A stretch of DNA of 64,000 nucleotides from Pollutimonas sp. M17 (GCF_025836975.1 NZ_CP107548.1:2542001-2606000), one strand, 5' to 3'. Numbered from the stretch's first letter, positions 18,612 to 29,531 are shown. Numbers and translations are program-made. The notes: generated by a model from the letters alone, not told the origin.

Positions 18612-19703
18612 TCACAGGGTCACGGCTTCGCGCCGCTCGGCTTCAAGGTATTCGCGCGACTGCATCTCCATGATGCGCGACACCGTGCGATGGAATTCAT
18701 TGGACATGGGGCCATCGGTATAAAGCTCTTCGGGCTCGCACTCGGCCGACATGATGAGCTTGACCTTGTGATCGTAAAACACATCGATCAGCCAGGTAAA
18801 GCGGCGCGCCTCGGACGCATGGCGCGGGCTCATGCGCGGCACATCGGAAAGAATGACGGCCTGGAAGCGATTGGCCAGATCCAGGTAGTCGTTCTGGGAG
18901 CGCGGCCCGCCGCACAATGTGGCGAAATCGAACCACACGATGCTGCCTCCCAGGGCCACCGCCTTGATTTCTCGGTTCTCCACCACCAGCACGGGCTTCA
19001 TCGGGGCCGTATCGAGCAGCCGGTCGAAGTTTTCCTGGAGCTCCCGGTTCGTGTCGGGCGTGATCGGCGTCAGGTACATGCGCACCTGCTCCAGCGCGCG
19101 CCGCCGGTAGTCCGTGCCCACGTCGACGTTCATGATGTCCATTCTTTCCTGTATCAGCTTGATGGCGGGCAGTATGCGGTCGCGATGCAGCCCATCGGGA
19201 TACAGGGTCGAGGGTTCGTAGTTGGAGGTCATGACGAAAGACGTGCCGTACTCGAACAGCTTCAGCAGCAGGCGATACAGTATCATCGCGTCGGCGACGT
19301 CCGATACGTGGAACTCGTCGAAACAGATCAGGCGATAGCGCTTGGCGATGCGGCGCGCCACTTCGTCCAGCGGATCCTGCTGGCCGCGCACATTATCCAG
19401 CTCGCGATGCACGCCGCGCATGAACTCATGAAAATGCACACGGGTTTTGCGCTTGACCGGAACGGTCAGGTAAAAGGCATCCATCAGGAAGCTTTTGCCG
19501 CGGCCCACTCCGCCCCACATATAGACCCCGCGGGGGACATCGGGCCGCTTGAAGAGCTTGCGCAGCGTCGACGAACGGGCCTGCTTGAACTCGAGCCAGT
19601 CGTCGAAATACGCCTGCAGGCGCTCAATGGCCGCCCGCTGGGCTTCATCGGACCGATATCCTCGTTCCTGCAAGGTATGTTCGTAATACTCGCGTACATT
19701 CAT
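18612..19703 (-). CDS. zapE: ZapE (AFG1-like) cell division ATPase
   Basis: A 363-residue AFG1/ZapE-family ATPase. The Walker A motif GGVGRGKS is at residues 64-71, Walker B ICFDEFHV around 126-133, and the family segments FHEFMRGVH and TSNYEPSTLYPDGLHRDRILP are present. In E. coli ZapE associates with the Z-ring and is needed under low oxygen or heat; the mitochondrial homologue AFG1 supports respiratory complexes. Its place just downstream of odhA-odhB-lpdA is recurrent in related bacteria as I recall. A strong terminator separates it from lpdA, so it probably has its own promoter. Confidence 0.9.
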   Translation of the reverse strand: MNVREYYEHTLQERGYRSDEAQRAAIERLQAYFDDWLEFKQARSSTLRKLFKRPDVPRGVYMWGGVGRGKSFLMDAFYLTVPVKRKTRVHFHEFMRGVHRELDNVRGQQDPLDEVARRIAKRYRLICFDEFHVSDVADAMILYRLLLKLFEYGTSFVMTSNYEPSTLYPDGLHRDRILPAIKLIQERMDIMNVDVGTDYRRRALEQVRMYLTPITPDTNRELQENFDRLLDTAPMKPVLVVENREIKAVALGGSIVWFDFATLCGGPRSQNDYLDLANRFQAVILSDVPRMSPRHASEARRFTWLIDVFYDHKVKLIMSAECEPEELYTDGPMSNEFHRTVSRIMEMQSREYLEAERREAVTL

Positions 19704-19764
19704 AAGGCAAGGCTCTTCACTACAATCAATATGCCAGGGCGTTTTGCCCTAGGCCGACCCAAGG

Positions 19765-19799
19765 CAAAAAACAAAAGGGGCGAGCCGTCCGCCCGCCCC
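19765..19799 (-). terminator. Rho-independent terminator after lpdA
   Basis: On the minus strand GGGGCG pairs with CGCCCC around an 11-base GC-rich loop and is followed by TTTTGTTTTTT. It lies about 30 bases past the lpdA stop. Confidence 0.75.
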
Positions 19800-19829
19800 C
19801 CAGCAAGGTCAATGCATGCCCATCCGGGA

Positions 19830-21257
19830 TCAGAAGTTGAGCGTGCGTTTGTCGACGGCCAGCGCCGCTTCCTTCATGGCTTCCGACAAGGTCGGATGCG
19901 CATGGCAGATGCGCGCGATGTCTTCCGCGGCGCCGCGGAACTCCATGATGGTGACGGCTTCGGCGATCAGTTCGGAAGCCATCGGCCCGATGACGTGCAC
20001 GCCCAGGACTTCGTCGGTCTTGGCATCGGCCAGGACTTTGACGAAGCCGGTGGTGTCGCCCAGCGCACGGGCGCGGCCATTGGCCATGAAGGGAAAGCTG
20101 CCGGCCTTGTAGTCGCGCCCTTCGGTCTTGAGCTGCTGTTCGTTCTTGCCCACCCAGGCGATCTCGGGCGAGGTGTAGATGACCGAGGGAATGGTCGCGA
20201 AGTTGACATGGCCGTGCTGGCCGGCGATGCGTTCGGCCACCGCCACGCCTTCCTCTTCGGCCTTGTGCGCCAGCATCGGGCCGCGAACGACGTCGCCCAC
20301 CGCCCAGACATTGGGCAGATTGGTCTTGCAATCGTCGTCGACCACCACGAAGCCGCGCTCGTCGCGCTTGAGCCCGACGGTATCCACGCCCAGGCCGTCG
20401 ACGTTCGGCACACGGCCGATCGAGACGATGAGCCGGTCGACGACCAGCTTCTGCTCGGCGCCGGACGCATCGGTGTAGGGCACCGTCACCGATTTGGCGG
20501 TGGACTTCACCTCGCCGATCTTGACGCCGGTGTGAATCGCCAGCCCTTGCTTGGCAAAGGCTTTCTGGGCTTCTTTGGCGACCTGCTGGTCGGCGACCGC
20601 CAGGAATTCGGGCATGGCTTCCAGTATGGTGACTTCCGCGCCCAGGCGGCGCCATACGCTGCCCAGCTCCAGGCCGATGACGCCGGCGCCGATGACGCCC
20701 AGTTTCTTGGGCACGGCGGGAATGCGCAGCGCGCCGTCGTTGGACAGTATCTGCTCTTCGTCGAAGGGCAGGCCCGGCAGCGCGCGCGGCGACGAGCCGG
20801 TGGCGATGATGACATGCTTGGCGACGAGGTCTTCCTCGGCCTTGCCCGCCACCTTGATGGACCAGCCGCCGTCGACGTGCGCCACGAAGGAGCCCGTGCC
20901 GTGGAAGAAGGTGACCTTGTTCTTCTTGAACAGGTAGAGGATGCCTTCGTTGTTCTGCTTGACCACCGTGCTCTTGCGACCGATCAGGGTGTCCAGCTTG
21001 AGCTCGACGCCCTTGACCTGGATGCCGTGCTCGGCGAAATGGTGGTTGACCTGCTCGAAATGCTCGGACGACTGCAGCAGGGCCTTGGACGGGATGCAAC
21101 CCACATTGGTGCAGGTGCCGCCCGGCGCGGGCTTGCCGTCGGCGGTGGACCAGGCGTCTATGCAGGCAACGGTCATGCCCAGTTGCGCAGCGCGGATAGC
21201 GGCGATGTAGCCGCCAGGGCCCGCACCGATAACGACGACGTCGAATTGTTTAGCCAT
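19830..21257 (-). CDS. lpdA: Dihydrolipoyl dehydrogenase (E3 of 2-oxoglutarate dehydrogenase)
   Basis: A 475-residue flavoprotein disulfide reductase. The FAD motif GAGPGG is at residues 11-16 and the redox-active pair Cys49/Cys54 is in [13 protein letters not shown]. The second dinucleotide motif ([13 protein letters not shown]) and the C-terminal catalytic HAHPTLSE are intact. E3 reoxidises the dihydrolipoyl arms of OdhB with NAD+. It is the third gene of odhA-odhB-lpdA (also called odhL). A hairpin with a T-run lies between odhB and this gene, so E3 may be made in part from an internal promoter, which would suit sharing with other complexes. Confidence 0.94.
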   Translation of the reverse strand: MAKQFDVVVIGAGPGGYIAAIRAAQLGMTVACIDAWSTADGKPAPGGTCTNVGCIPSKALLQSSEHFEQVNHHFAEHGIQVKGVELKLDTLIGRKSTVVKQNNEGILYLFKKNKVTFFHGTGSFVAHVDGGWSIKVAGKAEEDLVAKHVIIATGSSPRALPGLPFDEEQILSNDGALRIPAVPKKLGVIGAGVIGLELGSVWRRLGAEVTILEAMPEFLAVADQQVAKEAQKAFAKQGLAIHTGVKIGEVKSTAKSVTVPYTDASGAEQKLVVDRLIVSIGRVPNVDGLGVDTVGLKRDERGFVVVDDDCKTNLPNVWAVGDVVRGPMLAHKAEEEGVAVAERIAGQHGHVNFATIPSVIYTSPEIAWVGKNEQQLKTEGRDYKAGSFPFMANGRARALGDTTGFVKVLADAKTDEVLGVHVIGPMASELIAEAVTIMEFRGAAEDIARICHAHPTLSEAMKEAALAVDKRTLNF

Positions 21258-21358
21258 GTTCTTTCTCGATCTGGATAGTGTTGAAGCAAGCTCCGGAAGA
21301 GCTCGCTAACCGGAAGGAGGCGGCACAGCCGGCGCCTGCCTCCACGATGAAAAGCGCT

Positions 21359-21408
21359 AAAAAAACCCCGGTCGGCGTATCCAGCGCGGCTGGATCGCTT
21401 CCGGGGTT
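21359..21408 (-). terminator. Terminator between odhB and lpdA
   Basis: On the minus strand AACCCCGG pairs with CCGGGGTT, and inside it ATCCAGC pairs with GCTGGAT around GCG. The outer stem runs straight into seven T residues. It sits in a 175-base gap within the odh operon, so it may attenuate rather than fully stop transcription into lpdA. Confidence 0.75.
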
Positions 21409-21432
21409 CTGTTCAGGCTTTTTCCCGCATGC

Positions 21433-22635
21433 TTAGACGTCCAGCAGCAGGCGCTGGGGATCTTCGAGCGCTTCTTTCATGGCCACCAGGGCCAGCACGG
21501 CTTCGCGGCCGTCGATGATCCGGTGGTCGTAGGACAAGGCCAGGTAATTCATGGGACGAATCACGACCTGGCCGTTCTCGGCGACCGGACGATCCTTGGT
21601 GGCGTGTATGCCCAGGATGGCCGACTGCGGAGGATTGATGATGGGGGTGGACAGCATGGAGCCGAAGACGCCGCCATTGGAAATGGAGAAGGTTCCGCCG
21701 GTGAGCTCTTCAAGAGTCAGCTTGCCGTCGCGCGCACGGGCGCCGAAATCGGCGATCTGCTTTTCGATATCGGCAATGGAAAGCTGGTCGGCGTTGCGCA
21801 GGATGGGCACCACCAGGCCGCGCGGGCTGCCCACGGCGATGCCGATGTCGAAGTAGCCGTGGTAAATGATGTCCTTGCCATCGACCGAGGCGTTGACGAC
21901 GGGGTACTTCTTGAGCGCGGCGACCGCGGCCTTGACGAAGAAGGACGTGAAGCCCAACTTGACGCCGTGTTCTTTCTCGAACTGGTCCTTGTACTTCTTG
22001 CGCAGGTCCAGGATGCCCTGCATATTGACTTCGTTGAAGGTCGTCAGGATGGCATTTTCGGCCTGCGATTGCAGCAGGCGCTCGGCCACGCGGGCGCGCA
22101 GGCGGCTCATGGGCACGCGCTGCTCGGGACGGCCGTCCAGGGACAGGGTGGGCGGCGCGACCGGGGCGGCAGCCTTGGCGGCCGGCGCGGAGCCCGCTTG
22201 CAGGGCATCGCCCTTGGTGATGCGGCCGCCGCGGCCGGAGCCTTCGACGGAAGCGGGATCGACGCCTTTTTCAGCCAGGATCTTCCCGGCGGCGGGCGAC
22301 GCGACGGCCGATGCGGCCGGCGCACTGGCTGCGGCGGCGGGCGCCGGCGCTGCTTCGGCGGCAGGGGCGGGCGCCGCGGCGGCCGTCGCCTTGCCTTCGG
22401 AATCGATGCGCGCCAGGACTTCGCCCGACGTGACCGTGCTACCGTCGCCCTTGACGATTTCCTTCAGGACGCCCGCCGAGGGAGCCGGAACCTCCAGGAC
22501 GACCTTGTCGGTCTCGACCTCGATCAGGATTTCGTCGGCTTCGACCGCTTCGCCTGGCTGCTTCTTCCAATTGAGCAGAGTCGCTTCGGAAACCGACTCG
22601 GAAAGCTGGGGCACGAGAACATCAGTAATAGCCAT
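21433..22635 (-). CDS. odhB: Dihydrolipoyl succinyltransferase (E2 of 2-oxoglutarate dehydrogenase)
   Basis: A 400-residue E2 subunit. The single lipoyl domain carries Lys44 in [10 protein letters not shown]. It is followed by an Ala/Pro-rich linker (about 85-120), a peripheral subunit-binding domain ([26 protein letters not shown], about 122-147) and the catalytic acyltransferase core ending with [13 protein letters not shown]. It transfers succinyl groups from OdhA to CoA. The length, one lipoyl domain and neighbours fit SucB/OdhB rather than the pyruvate dehydrogenase E2. It lies 29 bases after odhA. Confidence 0.95.
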   Translation of the reverse strand: MAITDVLVPQLSESVSEATLLNWKKQPGEAVEADEILIEVETDKVVLEVPAPSAGVLKEIVKGDGSTVTSGEVLARIDSEGKATAAAAPAPAAEAAPAPAAAASAPAASAVASPAAGKILAEKGVDPASVEGSGRGGRITKGDALQAGSAPAAKAAAPVAPPTLSLDGRPEQRVPMSRLRARVAERLLQSQAENAILTTFNEVNMQGILDLRKKYKDQFEKEHGVKLGFTSFFVKAAVAALKKYPVVNASVDGKDIIYHGYFDIGIAVGSPRGLVVPILRNADQLSIADIEKQIADFGARARDGKLTLEELTGGTFSISNGGVFGSMLSTPIINPPQSAILGIHATKDRPVAENGQVVIRPMNYLALSYDHRIIDGREAVLALVAMKEALEDPQRLLLDV

Positions 22636-22664
22636 AGTATGTTTTCCGTTGTGTAAGTATTCGT

Positions 22665-25535
22665 TTATTTGGTCAGCATGAAGCTTTTGAACTTGGGCGC
22701 CAGCGCCTGCTCGAGCAGGTTGCGCTGCTGCTCCTGGTGCTTGGCCAGGTAGCCCACCGCCGGCGAAGCCGAGGCGGCGCGGCCGGCATAGCCCAGCCTC
22801 TGACCTTCAGCCATATTCTCGTACAAATGGTGCTGAATATAAAACCAGGGCCCCTGATTCTGGGGCTCGTCCTGCGTCCAGACGATTTCCTTGGCGTTGA
22901 CATACTTCTGCAGTTCGGCCTGGAAGGCCTTGTGCGCGAAGGGGTACAGTTGCTCGACGCGCAGGATGGCGACATCGTTGCGGCCGGCTTCCTTGCGGGC
23001 ATGGACCAGGTCGTAATAGACCTTGCCCGAGCAGACCAGCACGCGCTTGACGCCCGCCGGATCGATGGACTCGTCCTGCTCGCCGATGACCGGCAGGAAC
23101 TGGCTGTTGGCCAGGTCGGACAGCGGCGAAGTGGCGTCCTTGTTGCGCAGCAGCGACTTGGGCGTCAGGATGACCAGCGGCTTGCGGAAAGGCCGGATCA
23201 TCTGGCGGCGCAATACGTGGAAGATCTGCGCGCCATTGGTCGGCTGCACCACCTGGATGTTGTTGTCGGCGCAAAGCTGCAGGAAGCGCTCGATGCGGGC
23301 CGAGGAGTGCTCCGGACCCTGGCCTTCATAGCCGTGCGGCAGCATCATGGTCAGGCCGCACTGGCGGCCCCACTTGGCCTCGCCCGAGGTGATGAACTGA
23401 TCGATCACCACTTGCGCGCCATTGACGAAGTCGCCGAACTGGGCTTCCCAGATGGTCAGGGTGTTGGGCTCGGCCGAGGCATAGCCGTATTCAAAGGCCA
23501 GCACGGCCTCTTCGGACAGCACCGAGTCGATGACCGTGAACGGTGCCTGGTTTTCGGAGACGTTCTGCAGGGGGATATAGGTGCCGTCGTTCCAGCGCTC
23601 GCGCTTCTGGTCGTGCAATACCGCATGACGGTGCGTGAACGTGCCCCGGCCGGAATCCTGGCCGGTGATGCGGATGGCGTAGCCGCTGGAAACCAGGGTG
23701 GCGAAGGCCAGGTGCTCGCCCATGCCCCAGTCCAGATTCAGCTCGCCGCGCGCCATGCTGCGACGATCGTTCAGCAACTTGTTGACCAGCGTATGGACGG
23801 TGAAGCCTTCCGGAATGGTCGTCAGCTTCTCGCCGATGCGGGTCAGTTCGGCCAGCGGCACGCCGGTGTCGGCCTGATCCGTCCATTTGGCGCCCAGGAA
23901 GGCGGACCAGTCGGTGGAATACTTGTTCTTGTAGTCGGTGAGGACGGGCTCGATGGTGCGCTGGCCGTCTTCCATGAGCTGACGGTAGTCCTTGACGAGC
24001 TGGTCGGGTTCGCCTTCGGCCAGGATGCCTTGCGCCACCAGCTTGTCGGCGTAGACCTTGCGCGTGCCGGGATGCTTGCCGATGCTCTTGTACATGAGGG
24101 GCTGGGTCAGCGAGGGGGTGTCCTGCTCGTTGTGGCCCAGCTTGCGGAAGCAGACGATGTCGACCACGACGTCGTGGTGGAACTTCATGCGGTAGTCAAG
24201 CGCCAGCTGGGTGACATACACGACCGCTTCGGGATCGTCGCCGTTCACGTGGAAGACCGGAGCTTCGATCATCTTGACCACGTCGGTGCAATACAGCGTG
24301 GAACGGGTATCGCGCGGATCGGACGTGGTAAAGCCGATCTGGTTGTTGATGACGATGTGCAGGGTGCCGCCGGTACCGTAACCGCGCGTTTGCGCCAGGT
24401 TGAGGGTTTCCATGACCACGCCCTGGCCGGCGAAGGCCGCATCGCCGTGAACCAGCACGGGCAATACCTGCGAACCCTCTTCGTCGCCGCGGCGGTCCTG
24501 GCGGGCGCGCACGCTGCCTTCGACCACGGGATTGACGATTTCCAGGTGCGAGGGGTTGAACGCCAGCGACAAGTGTATGGGGCCGCCGCGCGTGGAAAGG
24601 TCGCTGGAGAAGCCGTTGTGGTACTTGACGTCGCCGTCGGTGAGGCCTTCGGCGTGCTTGCCTTCGAACTCGGCGAACAGATCGCCGGGCATCTTGCCCA
24701 TGATGTTCACCAGCATGTTCAGGCGGCCGCGGTGGGCCATGCCCACGACGATTTCCTGCACGCCGTTCTCGCCGGCGTGGCCGACGACTTCGTCCATGGA
24801 GGCGATGAAGCTTTCGCCGCCTTCAAGCGAGAAACGCTTCTGGCCGACGTACTTGGTGTGCAGGAAGCGTTCCAGGCCTTCGGCCTCGGTGACCTGCTGC
24901 AGGATGTGACGCTTGCGATCGGCCGAGAACGAGGGCACGCCCAGGGTGGATTCAAGGCGTTCCTGGATCCAGCGCTTGGCAGCCGGATCGGAGATATGCA
25001 TGAACTCGGCGCCCACGCTGCGGCAATACGTATCGCGCAAAGCCTTGAGCATGTCCCGCATGGTCATGGTGTCGGCTTTGGTGAAGTAGGTATTGGTGGC
25101 GGAATAGACCTGATCCAGGTCGGCTTCGGCCAGGCCATAGAAACTGGGGTCGAGTTCGGGGATGACGGGACGATCGTGGCGCTTCAGCGGGTCGAGTTCA
25201 GCGAAGCGCGAACCCAGCGACCGGTATGCGGCGATGATCGATTGAACATATACTTGCTTGCTGGCAATGGCCAGGTCGGGCTCTTGGGCCCGGACGACGA
25301 AGGCATTGGCCTTGGCGCGCTGCGCGAAAGACTCGACCACGGGCGCATGGGCCTGGTCGCGGGTGATTTCGCGGCCGTCGGTGGCGGGCAGATGCTGAAG
25401 CTGGTCGAAATAAGTACGCCACTGGTCTGAAACAGAACCGGGATTATCGAGGTAGGACTCGTAGAGTTCCTCGACATATGGTGCGTTGCTACCAAACAGG
25501 TATGAATTGGATGAAAGTTCTATTTCCGATGACAT
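22665..25535 (-). CDS. odhA: 2-Oxoglutarate dehydrogenase E1 component
   Basis: A 956-residue thiamine diphosphate-dependent decarboxylase. The N-terminal segment [21 protein letters not shown] is the E1o signature that docks to E2. [13 protein letters not shown] (about 267-279), [13 protein letters not shown] and the diphosphate-binding NGDDPEA motif are intact, as is the C-terminal [20 protein letters not shown] region. It catalyses decarboxylation of 2-oxoglutarate in the TCA cycle. It is the first gene of odhA-odhB-lpdA and is divergent from maeB across a 302-base gap. Confidence 0.95.
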   Translation of the reverse strand: MSSEIELSSNSYLFGSNAPYVEELYESYLDNPGSVSDQWRTYFDQLQHLPATDGREITRDQAHAPVVESFAQRAKANAFVVRAQEPDLAIASKQVYVQSIIAAYRSLGSRFAELDPLKRHDRPVIPELDPSFYGLAEADLDQVYSATNTYFTKADTMTMRDMLKALRDTYCRSVGAEFMHISDPAAKRWIQERLESTLGVPSFSADRKRHILQQVTEAEGLERFLHTKYVGQKRFSLEGGESFIASMDEVVGHAGENGVQEIVVGMAHRGRLNMLVNIMGKMPGDLFAEFEGKHAEGLTDGDVKYHNGFSSDLSTRGGPIHLSLAFNPSHLEIVNPVVEGSVRARQDRRGDEEGSQVLPVLVHGDAAFAGQGVVMETLNLAQTRGYGTGGTLHIVINNQIGFTTSDPRDTRSTLYCTDVVKMIEAPVFHVNGDDPEAVVYVTQLALDYRMKFHHDVVVDIVCFRKLGHNEQDTPSLTQPLMYKSIGKHPGTRKVYADKLVAQGILAEGEPDQLVKDYRQLMEDGQRTIEPVLTDYKNKYSTDWSAFLGAKWTDQADTGVPLAELTRIGEKLTTIPEGFTVHTLVNKLLNDRRSMARGELNLDWGMGEHLAFATLVSSGYAIRITGQDSGRGTFTHRHAVLHDQKRERWNDGTYIPLQNVSENQAPFTVIDSVLSEEAVLAFEYGYASAEPNTLTIWEAQFGDFVNGAQVVIDQFITSGEAKWGRQCGLTMMLPHGYEGQGPEHSSARIERFLQLCADNNIQVVQPTNGAQIFHVLRRQMIRPFRKPLVILTPKSLLRNKDATSPLSDLANSQFLPVIGEQDESIDPAGVKRVLVCSGKVYYDLVHARKEAGRNDVAILRVEQLYPFAHKAFQAELQKYVNAKEIVWTQDEPQNQGPWFYIQHHLYENMAEGQRLGYAGRAASASPAVGYLAKHQEQQRNLLEQALAPKFKSFMLTK

Positions 25536-25837
25536 ATGTGCGCTTCACCTATCCGAGTGTCTCACTCGTTATGATGCAGGGAAAAACCTTCCGCGACACG
25601 GCCAGACCGGTTAGCGGATAGCGGGGCAGAAGGCAACAGTACGACGCCTTGATAAGCCGTATTCATACTAGTATACCCTTGAAGCATAGGGCAATAAACC
25701 CAAAGCCCGGAATTGCGCCGCAAAACCGGGAAAGCGTTGGCATTTACAAACACCTTGCATTTTTCCTCATCAAATTGTTCGCGTAAACCTTCAAGCACGG
25801 TTATCTTTTTCGTTTTTCATTTTTAGGAGCTGCCCCC
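25536..25837. other. Divergent control region between odhA and maeB
   Basis: This 302-base gap is visibly less GC-rich than the flanking genes and should contain both promoters. It includes a perfect ten-base palindrome ATACTAGTAT (25665-25674). On the minus strand TTGCCC and TAGTAT lie 18 bases apart and could drive odhA. AGGAG just before 25838 is the maeB ribosome site. A 78-codon minus-strand frame at 25562-25798 looks accidental. Confidence 0.45.
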
Positions 25838-28135
25838 ATGGACGCCAATGCCGACCTTGCAAAACTGGCCCTGGACTATCACGCCTATCCTTCTCCGGGC
25901 AAGATTTCGGTCATGCCGACCAAGCCGCTGGCCAACCAGGACGATCTGTCGCTGGCTTACTCGCCGGGCGTGGCCGTGGCCTGCATGACCATTCATGCCG
26001 AGGGCGAAGACGCGGCGTCGATGTACACCTCGCGATCCAACCTGGTCGGCGTGATCACCAACGGCACGGCCGTGCTGGGCCTGGGCAACATCGGCCCGCT
26101 GGCGGCCAAGCCCGTCATGGAAGGCAAGGGCTGCCTGTTCAAGAAATTCGCGGGCATCGACGTCTTCGACATCGAGCTGGCCGAGACCGATCCCGACAAG
26201 CTGGTGGACATCATCGCCGCCCTGGAACCCACCCTGGGCGGGGTCAACCTGGAAGACATCAAGGCGCCTGAATGCTTCTATATAGAGAAGAAGCTGCGCG
26301 AACGCATGAAGATTCCGGTCTTCCATGACGACCAGCACGGCACGGCCATTATCTCGTCAGCCGCCATCATCAACGGCCTGAAGGTGGTCAACAAGAAAAT
26401 CGGCGACGTGAAGCTGGTGTGCTCCGGCGCGGGCGCCGCAGCCATCGCCTGCCTGGACCTGCTGGTGCACCTGGGCCTGAAACGCGAGAACATGTACGTG
26501 GTGGATTCGCGCGGCGTCATCCGCGTGGGACGCGAAGAGAACATGGAGCCCAACAAGGCGCGCTATGCCCAGGAAACCGATGCCCGCACCCTGGCCGACG
26601 TCTGCAAGGACGCCGACGTGTTCCTGGGCTGCTCGGCGCCCGGCGTGCTGACCGCCGAGATGGTGAAGACCATGGGCCCCAGCCCCCTGATCCTGGCGCT
26701 GGCCAATCCCGAGCCCGAAATCCGCCCCGAAGTCGCCAAGGCGGCCCGGCCGGACTGCATCATCGCCACCGGCCGTTCGGATTACCCCAATCAGGTCAAC
26801 AACGTACTGTGCTTCCCCTTCATCTTCCGCGGCGCCATGGACGTGGGCGCCACGGTCATCAACGAAGAAATGAAGCTGGCCTGCGTCAAGGCCATTGCCG
26901 AGCTGGCCGAGGCGGAGCAGAACGATGAGGTGGCGCTGGCCTATGCGGGGCAGGAACTGGCCTTCGGCCCCGACTACATCATTCCCAAGCCCTTCGATCC
27001 GCGCCTGATCGTCAAGATCGCACCGGCGGTGGCCGAGGCGGCCGCCCTGTCGGGCGTGGCCCGCCGCCCCATCCAGGATCTGGAGGCCTACCGCCAGAAG
27101 CTCATGAGCCTGGTGTATCACACGGGCCAGCTGATGCGGCCGCTGTTCATGCAGGCCAAGAGCGCGCCCAAGCGCGTGATCTACGCCGACGGCGAAGACG
27201 AGCGCGTCCTGCGTGCGGCACAGACCATCGTGGACGAGCAGATCGCGCACCCCATCCTGATCGGCCGCCCTTCGGTCATCCAGATGCGCATCCAGAAGTT
27301 CGGCCTGCGCCTGGCCGTGGGCCGGGACGTCGATATCGTCGATCCCGAAGACGATTCGCGCTTCAATGAAACCTGGAGCGCCTATTACAAGCTGAAGGGC
27401 CGCGACGGCGTGACGCCGGAGATCGCCAAGGCGATGGTGCGCAAGCACAATTCGCTGATCGGCGTGATGCTGCTGCAGCGGGGTGATGCGGATGCCATGC
27501 TGTGCGGGGTCACCAGCCGCTTCGACAATCAACTGAAATATGTGCAGGAGGTCATCGGCTTGAAGTCGGGGGCGCAGACCTACGCCGCCATGAATGTGCT
27601 GATGCTGCCGACGCAGACGCTGTTCATCTGCGATACGCACGTGAACGAGGATCCGACGGCGGAGCAGATCGCGGACATGACGATACAGGCGGCGCAAGAG
27701 GTCCAGCGCTTCGGCGTGGTGCCCAAGGTGGCGCTGCTGTCGCATTCGAATTTCGGCAGCCGCTCTTCCGCATCGTCGCGCAAGATGGCGGAAGCCCGCC
27801 GGCTGATCTCGGAACGGGCACCGGATCTGGAAGTGGACGGCGAAATGCATGCGGATTCGGCTTTGTCCGAGAAGATCCGCCTGAAGTCCTTCCCGGACTC
27901 GACATTGAAGGGTCCGGCGAATCTGCTGATCACGCCCAATCTGGATACCGGGAACATTACCTACAACATGCTGAAGATGACGGGCAGCAATGGCGTGGCG
28001 ATGGGGCCGGTGCTGCTGGGCGCTGCGCGCCCTGTGCATATCCTCACGACGAGCTCGACGGTGCGGCGGATTGTGAACATGACGGCGCTGGCTGTGGTGG
28101 ATGCGCAGCAGGAGGCTGGGCAGGTTCAGTTGTAA
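25838..28135 (+). CDS. maeB: MaeB, NADP-dependent malic enzyme with phosphotransacetylase-like domain
   Basis: A 765-residue hybrid malic enzyme. Residues 1 to about 430 are the malic domain and NAD(P)-binding domain ([57 protein letters not shown]). Residues about 430-760 form a phosphotransacetylase-like domain ([37 protein letters not shown]) that in homologues is regulatory and binds acetyl-CoA. It decarboxylates malate to pyruvate with NADPH formation, which could supply reductant for PHB synthesis. The ribosome site AGGAG lies about nine bases upstream of the ATG. Confidence 0.94.
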   Translation: MDANADLAKLALDYHAYPSPGKISVMPTKPLANQDDLSLAYSPGVAVACMTIHAEGEDAASMYTSRSNLVGVITNGTAVLGLGNIGPLAAKPVMEGKGCLFKKFAGIDVFDIELAETDPDKLVDIIAALEPTLGGVNLEDIKAPECFYIEKKLRERMKIPVFHDDQHGTAIISSAAIINGLKVVNKKIGDVKLVCSGAGAAAIACLDLLVHLGLKRENMYVVDSRGVIRVGREENMEPNKARYAQETDARTLADVCKDADVFLGCSAPGVLTAEMVKTMGPSPLILALANPEPEIRPEVAKAARPDCIIATGRSDYPNQVNNVLCFPFIFRGAMDVGATVINEEMKLACVKAIAELAEAEQNDEVALAYAGQELAFGPDYIIPKPFDPRLIVKIAPAVAEAAALSGVARRPIQDLEAYRQKLMSLVYHTGQLMRPLFMQAKSAPKRVIYADGEDERVLRAAQTIVDEQIAHPILIGRPSVIQMRIQKFGLRLAVGRDVDIVDPEDDSRFNETWSAYYKLKGRDGVTPEIAKAMVRKHNSLIGVMLLQRGDADAMLCGVTSRFDNQLKYVQEVIGLKSGAQTYAAMNVLMLPTQTLFICDTHVNEDPTAEQIADMTIQAAQEVQRFGVVPKVALLSHSNFGSRSSASSRKMAEARRLISERAPDLEVDGEMHADSALSEKIRLKSFPDSTLKGPANLLITPNLDTGNITYNMLKMTGSNGVAMGPVLLGAARPVHILTTSSTVRRIVNMTALAVVDAQQEAGQVQL

Positions 28136-28867
28136 TCCGGCGGCGTTCGACGCGCTTCTTCGATGTCGGAGTGAAGCGCGTCTGCCCTCTTGCCGGTTCT
28201 GCTTTTTTTGTTTACGGGCGCCTGTTTATATGACGGGCGCCCGTTTTCATTTGCGGCGGCGTGCGGGTTCCATAGGGGCGATTTACTGCTGTGCATCGCT
28301 GCATTGATCCTGTTCTATCGGGCGTGGCGGGCTGGCCTGGGCTATCCGGTTCTAAGAGTAGCGTGGTGAACCGTGTGGCTTGCCTATCCGATTCTAAAAA
28401 CGGCGTGGCGGGCCGGCCTGGACCGGGCTGCGCCTCGCCGCGATCCCGGCTACGCCGGGATTTCCCGCCTGAACGGTCTGGATTCGGGGTCGGGCGCGAA
28501 CTCGCAAAAATCGGTCCCCCGGACCGATTTTATGCTCAAACATGCGCGCCCTCTTACGCCCCCGATCCAGCCCGCCCACGCGGCGCGCTCAAACTTCGCC
28601 CGGCCCAGGCCGGCCCACCGCGCCTTTGCAAAGGACGATTGCGAGGTCTTTAAAGCCTAGATTGCGTATCGGCTGGTTTGTCATGTATCCCGCTCGTCGC
28701 AGAACTCCAGGTGCTTCAGTTATTAAGCCCACATTGCTACGGGCCTTCAGGCATTGAGAAGCAATCCACCACTGAGGCGCTTCGTCGCTTCCGAAGCGCC
28801 TTCAGGCGGCACTCCAAACAGGCCAGCTCAAGCAGAAACACTTCAAACGGCCGGGGCCAACATCCAT
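28136..28867. other. Non-coding region with imperfect repeats and hairpins
   Basis: No convincing gene is present over some 730 bases. Three imperfect copies of a unit of about 42 bases lie at 28315-28430: CTATCSG begins each, and GGCGTGGCGGGC followed by GGCCTGG appears in the first and third. Two perfect hairpins follow. ATCCCGGC pairs with GCCGGGAT around TAC (28443-28461). AAAATCGGTCC pairs with GGACCGATTTT around CCC (28507-28531). Short open frames here have no consistent codon pattern. Confidence 0.5.
28507..28531. terminator. Perfect hairpin resembling a bidirectional terminator
   Basis: An 11-base stem with a CCC loop has A residues at its left base and T residues at its right, so either transcript would end in a short U-run. 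It is the nearest terminator-like structure downstream of maeB, about 370 bases past the stop. It may instead be a dispersed repeat unit. Confidence 0.4.
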
Positions 28868-29122
28868 CATCAGCCTCTGACGCAAAGGCATGCTGGCGCA
28901 GGCCGGGGCTGGCGAATTCGGGAGCGTCGCGTTTCCGGCTGCTGGCGGGGAGGCAAGGCCGTGACTGCCCGAGCAACAAGGGTGTTGGCAGCCTGGGGGG
29001 GCTGCCAACGTTGCGAGTTTCACGGCCGCCCCGCCAGCGACCGGAAACGCGAGTAGTCCCGGAACGGAACTGCGGACGGTGAGCAGGCCCCGGCCTGCGC
29101 CGGCACGCCTGCCTCAAGAACC
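28868..29122. repeat. Large hairpin repeat, copy 1
   Basis: About 255 bases, matched by a second copy in the same orientation at 32494-32746. The core (28887-29109) folds back on itself. The outer arms 28887-28909 and 29086-29109 pair with one mismatch, one G-T pair and one bulge. Then 28928-28938 pairs with 29041-29051, and a perfect ten-base apical stem (28984-28993 with 29000-29009) closes a TGGGGG loop. Intermediate stems match those described for copy 2. No open reading frame is shared with copy 2, because the G-run in the loop differs by one base. Confidence 0.85.
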
Positions 29123-29171
29123 GATATACAGCCCCGCATAAGAACCCGATCCAACCGCCAGCAAATCGTGA

Positions 29172-29390
29172 CTAAATACGAAACTCACGCGCCCTATTGA
29201 AGGGAACGCGATGGATGACATCGTGACGAGTCAACCCGATGTCACGCAGCATGTGCTCATCCATCTCTTCCAGTTGAACCTGTTGCCTGCGTTCGTCCAG
29301 CCACCGCAAACACCGCAGCCACAAAGACCCTCTCTTCCATGCAAAAGCAAAAGGGCGTAAAAGCACATATCCGCTATCGGACCGCATCAT
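29172..29390 (-). CDS. DUF1127 (YjiS-like) small protein
   Basis: A 72-residue basic protein whose C-terminal half is a DUF1127 motif: tryptophan- and arginine-rich helix (LWLRCLRWLDERRQQ) followed by LEEMDEHMLRDIGLTRHDV. In other bacteria such proteins bind RNA or affect stress and phosphate responses; the function here is unknown. The ATG at 29390 has GGAG seven bases upstream; the frame is open further to 29510 without conservation. It is divergent from an ArsR-type regulator, a neighbour pairing often seen for DUF1127 genes. Confidence 0.7.
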   Translation of the reverse strand: MMRSDSGYVLLRPFAFAWKRGSLWLRCLRWLDERRQQVQLEEMDEHMLRDIGLTRHDVIHRVPFNRAREFRI

Positions 29391-29531
29391 CGCTACACTC
29401 CGGCATAAAAAGTTGACATTCCATGGCGGAAATTCTGCATCCGATAAGCACCCGATTGCTACGGGCCGGGCCGAAGCATCGCCGGGCATCCCGATGCTAC
29501 GATGACTCAAACCTTCGCAAAGGAAACCCTC

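Noticed and set aside
18690-21278. 862-codon plus-strand open frame antisense to zapE and lpdA
   Set aside because: It runs opposite two certain genes; long antisense frames are expected in high-GC DNA, and its protein is rich in H, D, G, A and Q without any domain.
22737-25430. 897-codon plus-strand open frame antisense to odhA
   Set aside because: It lies wholly within odhA on the opposite strand, and its composition is typical of a codon-position shadow.
25562-25798. 78-codon minus-strand frame between odhA and maeB
   Set aside because: It has no GC bias at third positions, unlike real genes here, and occupies the promoter region of two divergent genes.
28291-28653. 120-codon frame in the region after maeB
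   Set aside because: It crosses the imperfect repeats and hairpins; the translation is low-complexity Pro/Arg/Gly-rich with no domain.
28754-29117. Frames across hairpin repeat copy 1 as a small protein gene
   Set aside because: The matching frame in copy 2 is broken by a one-base difference in the loop, and the differences preserve pairing, not codons.
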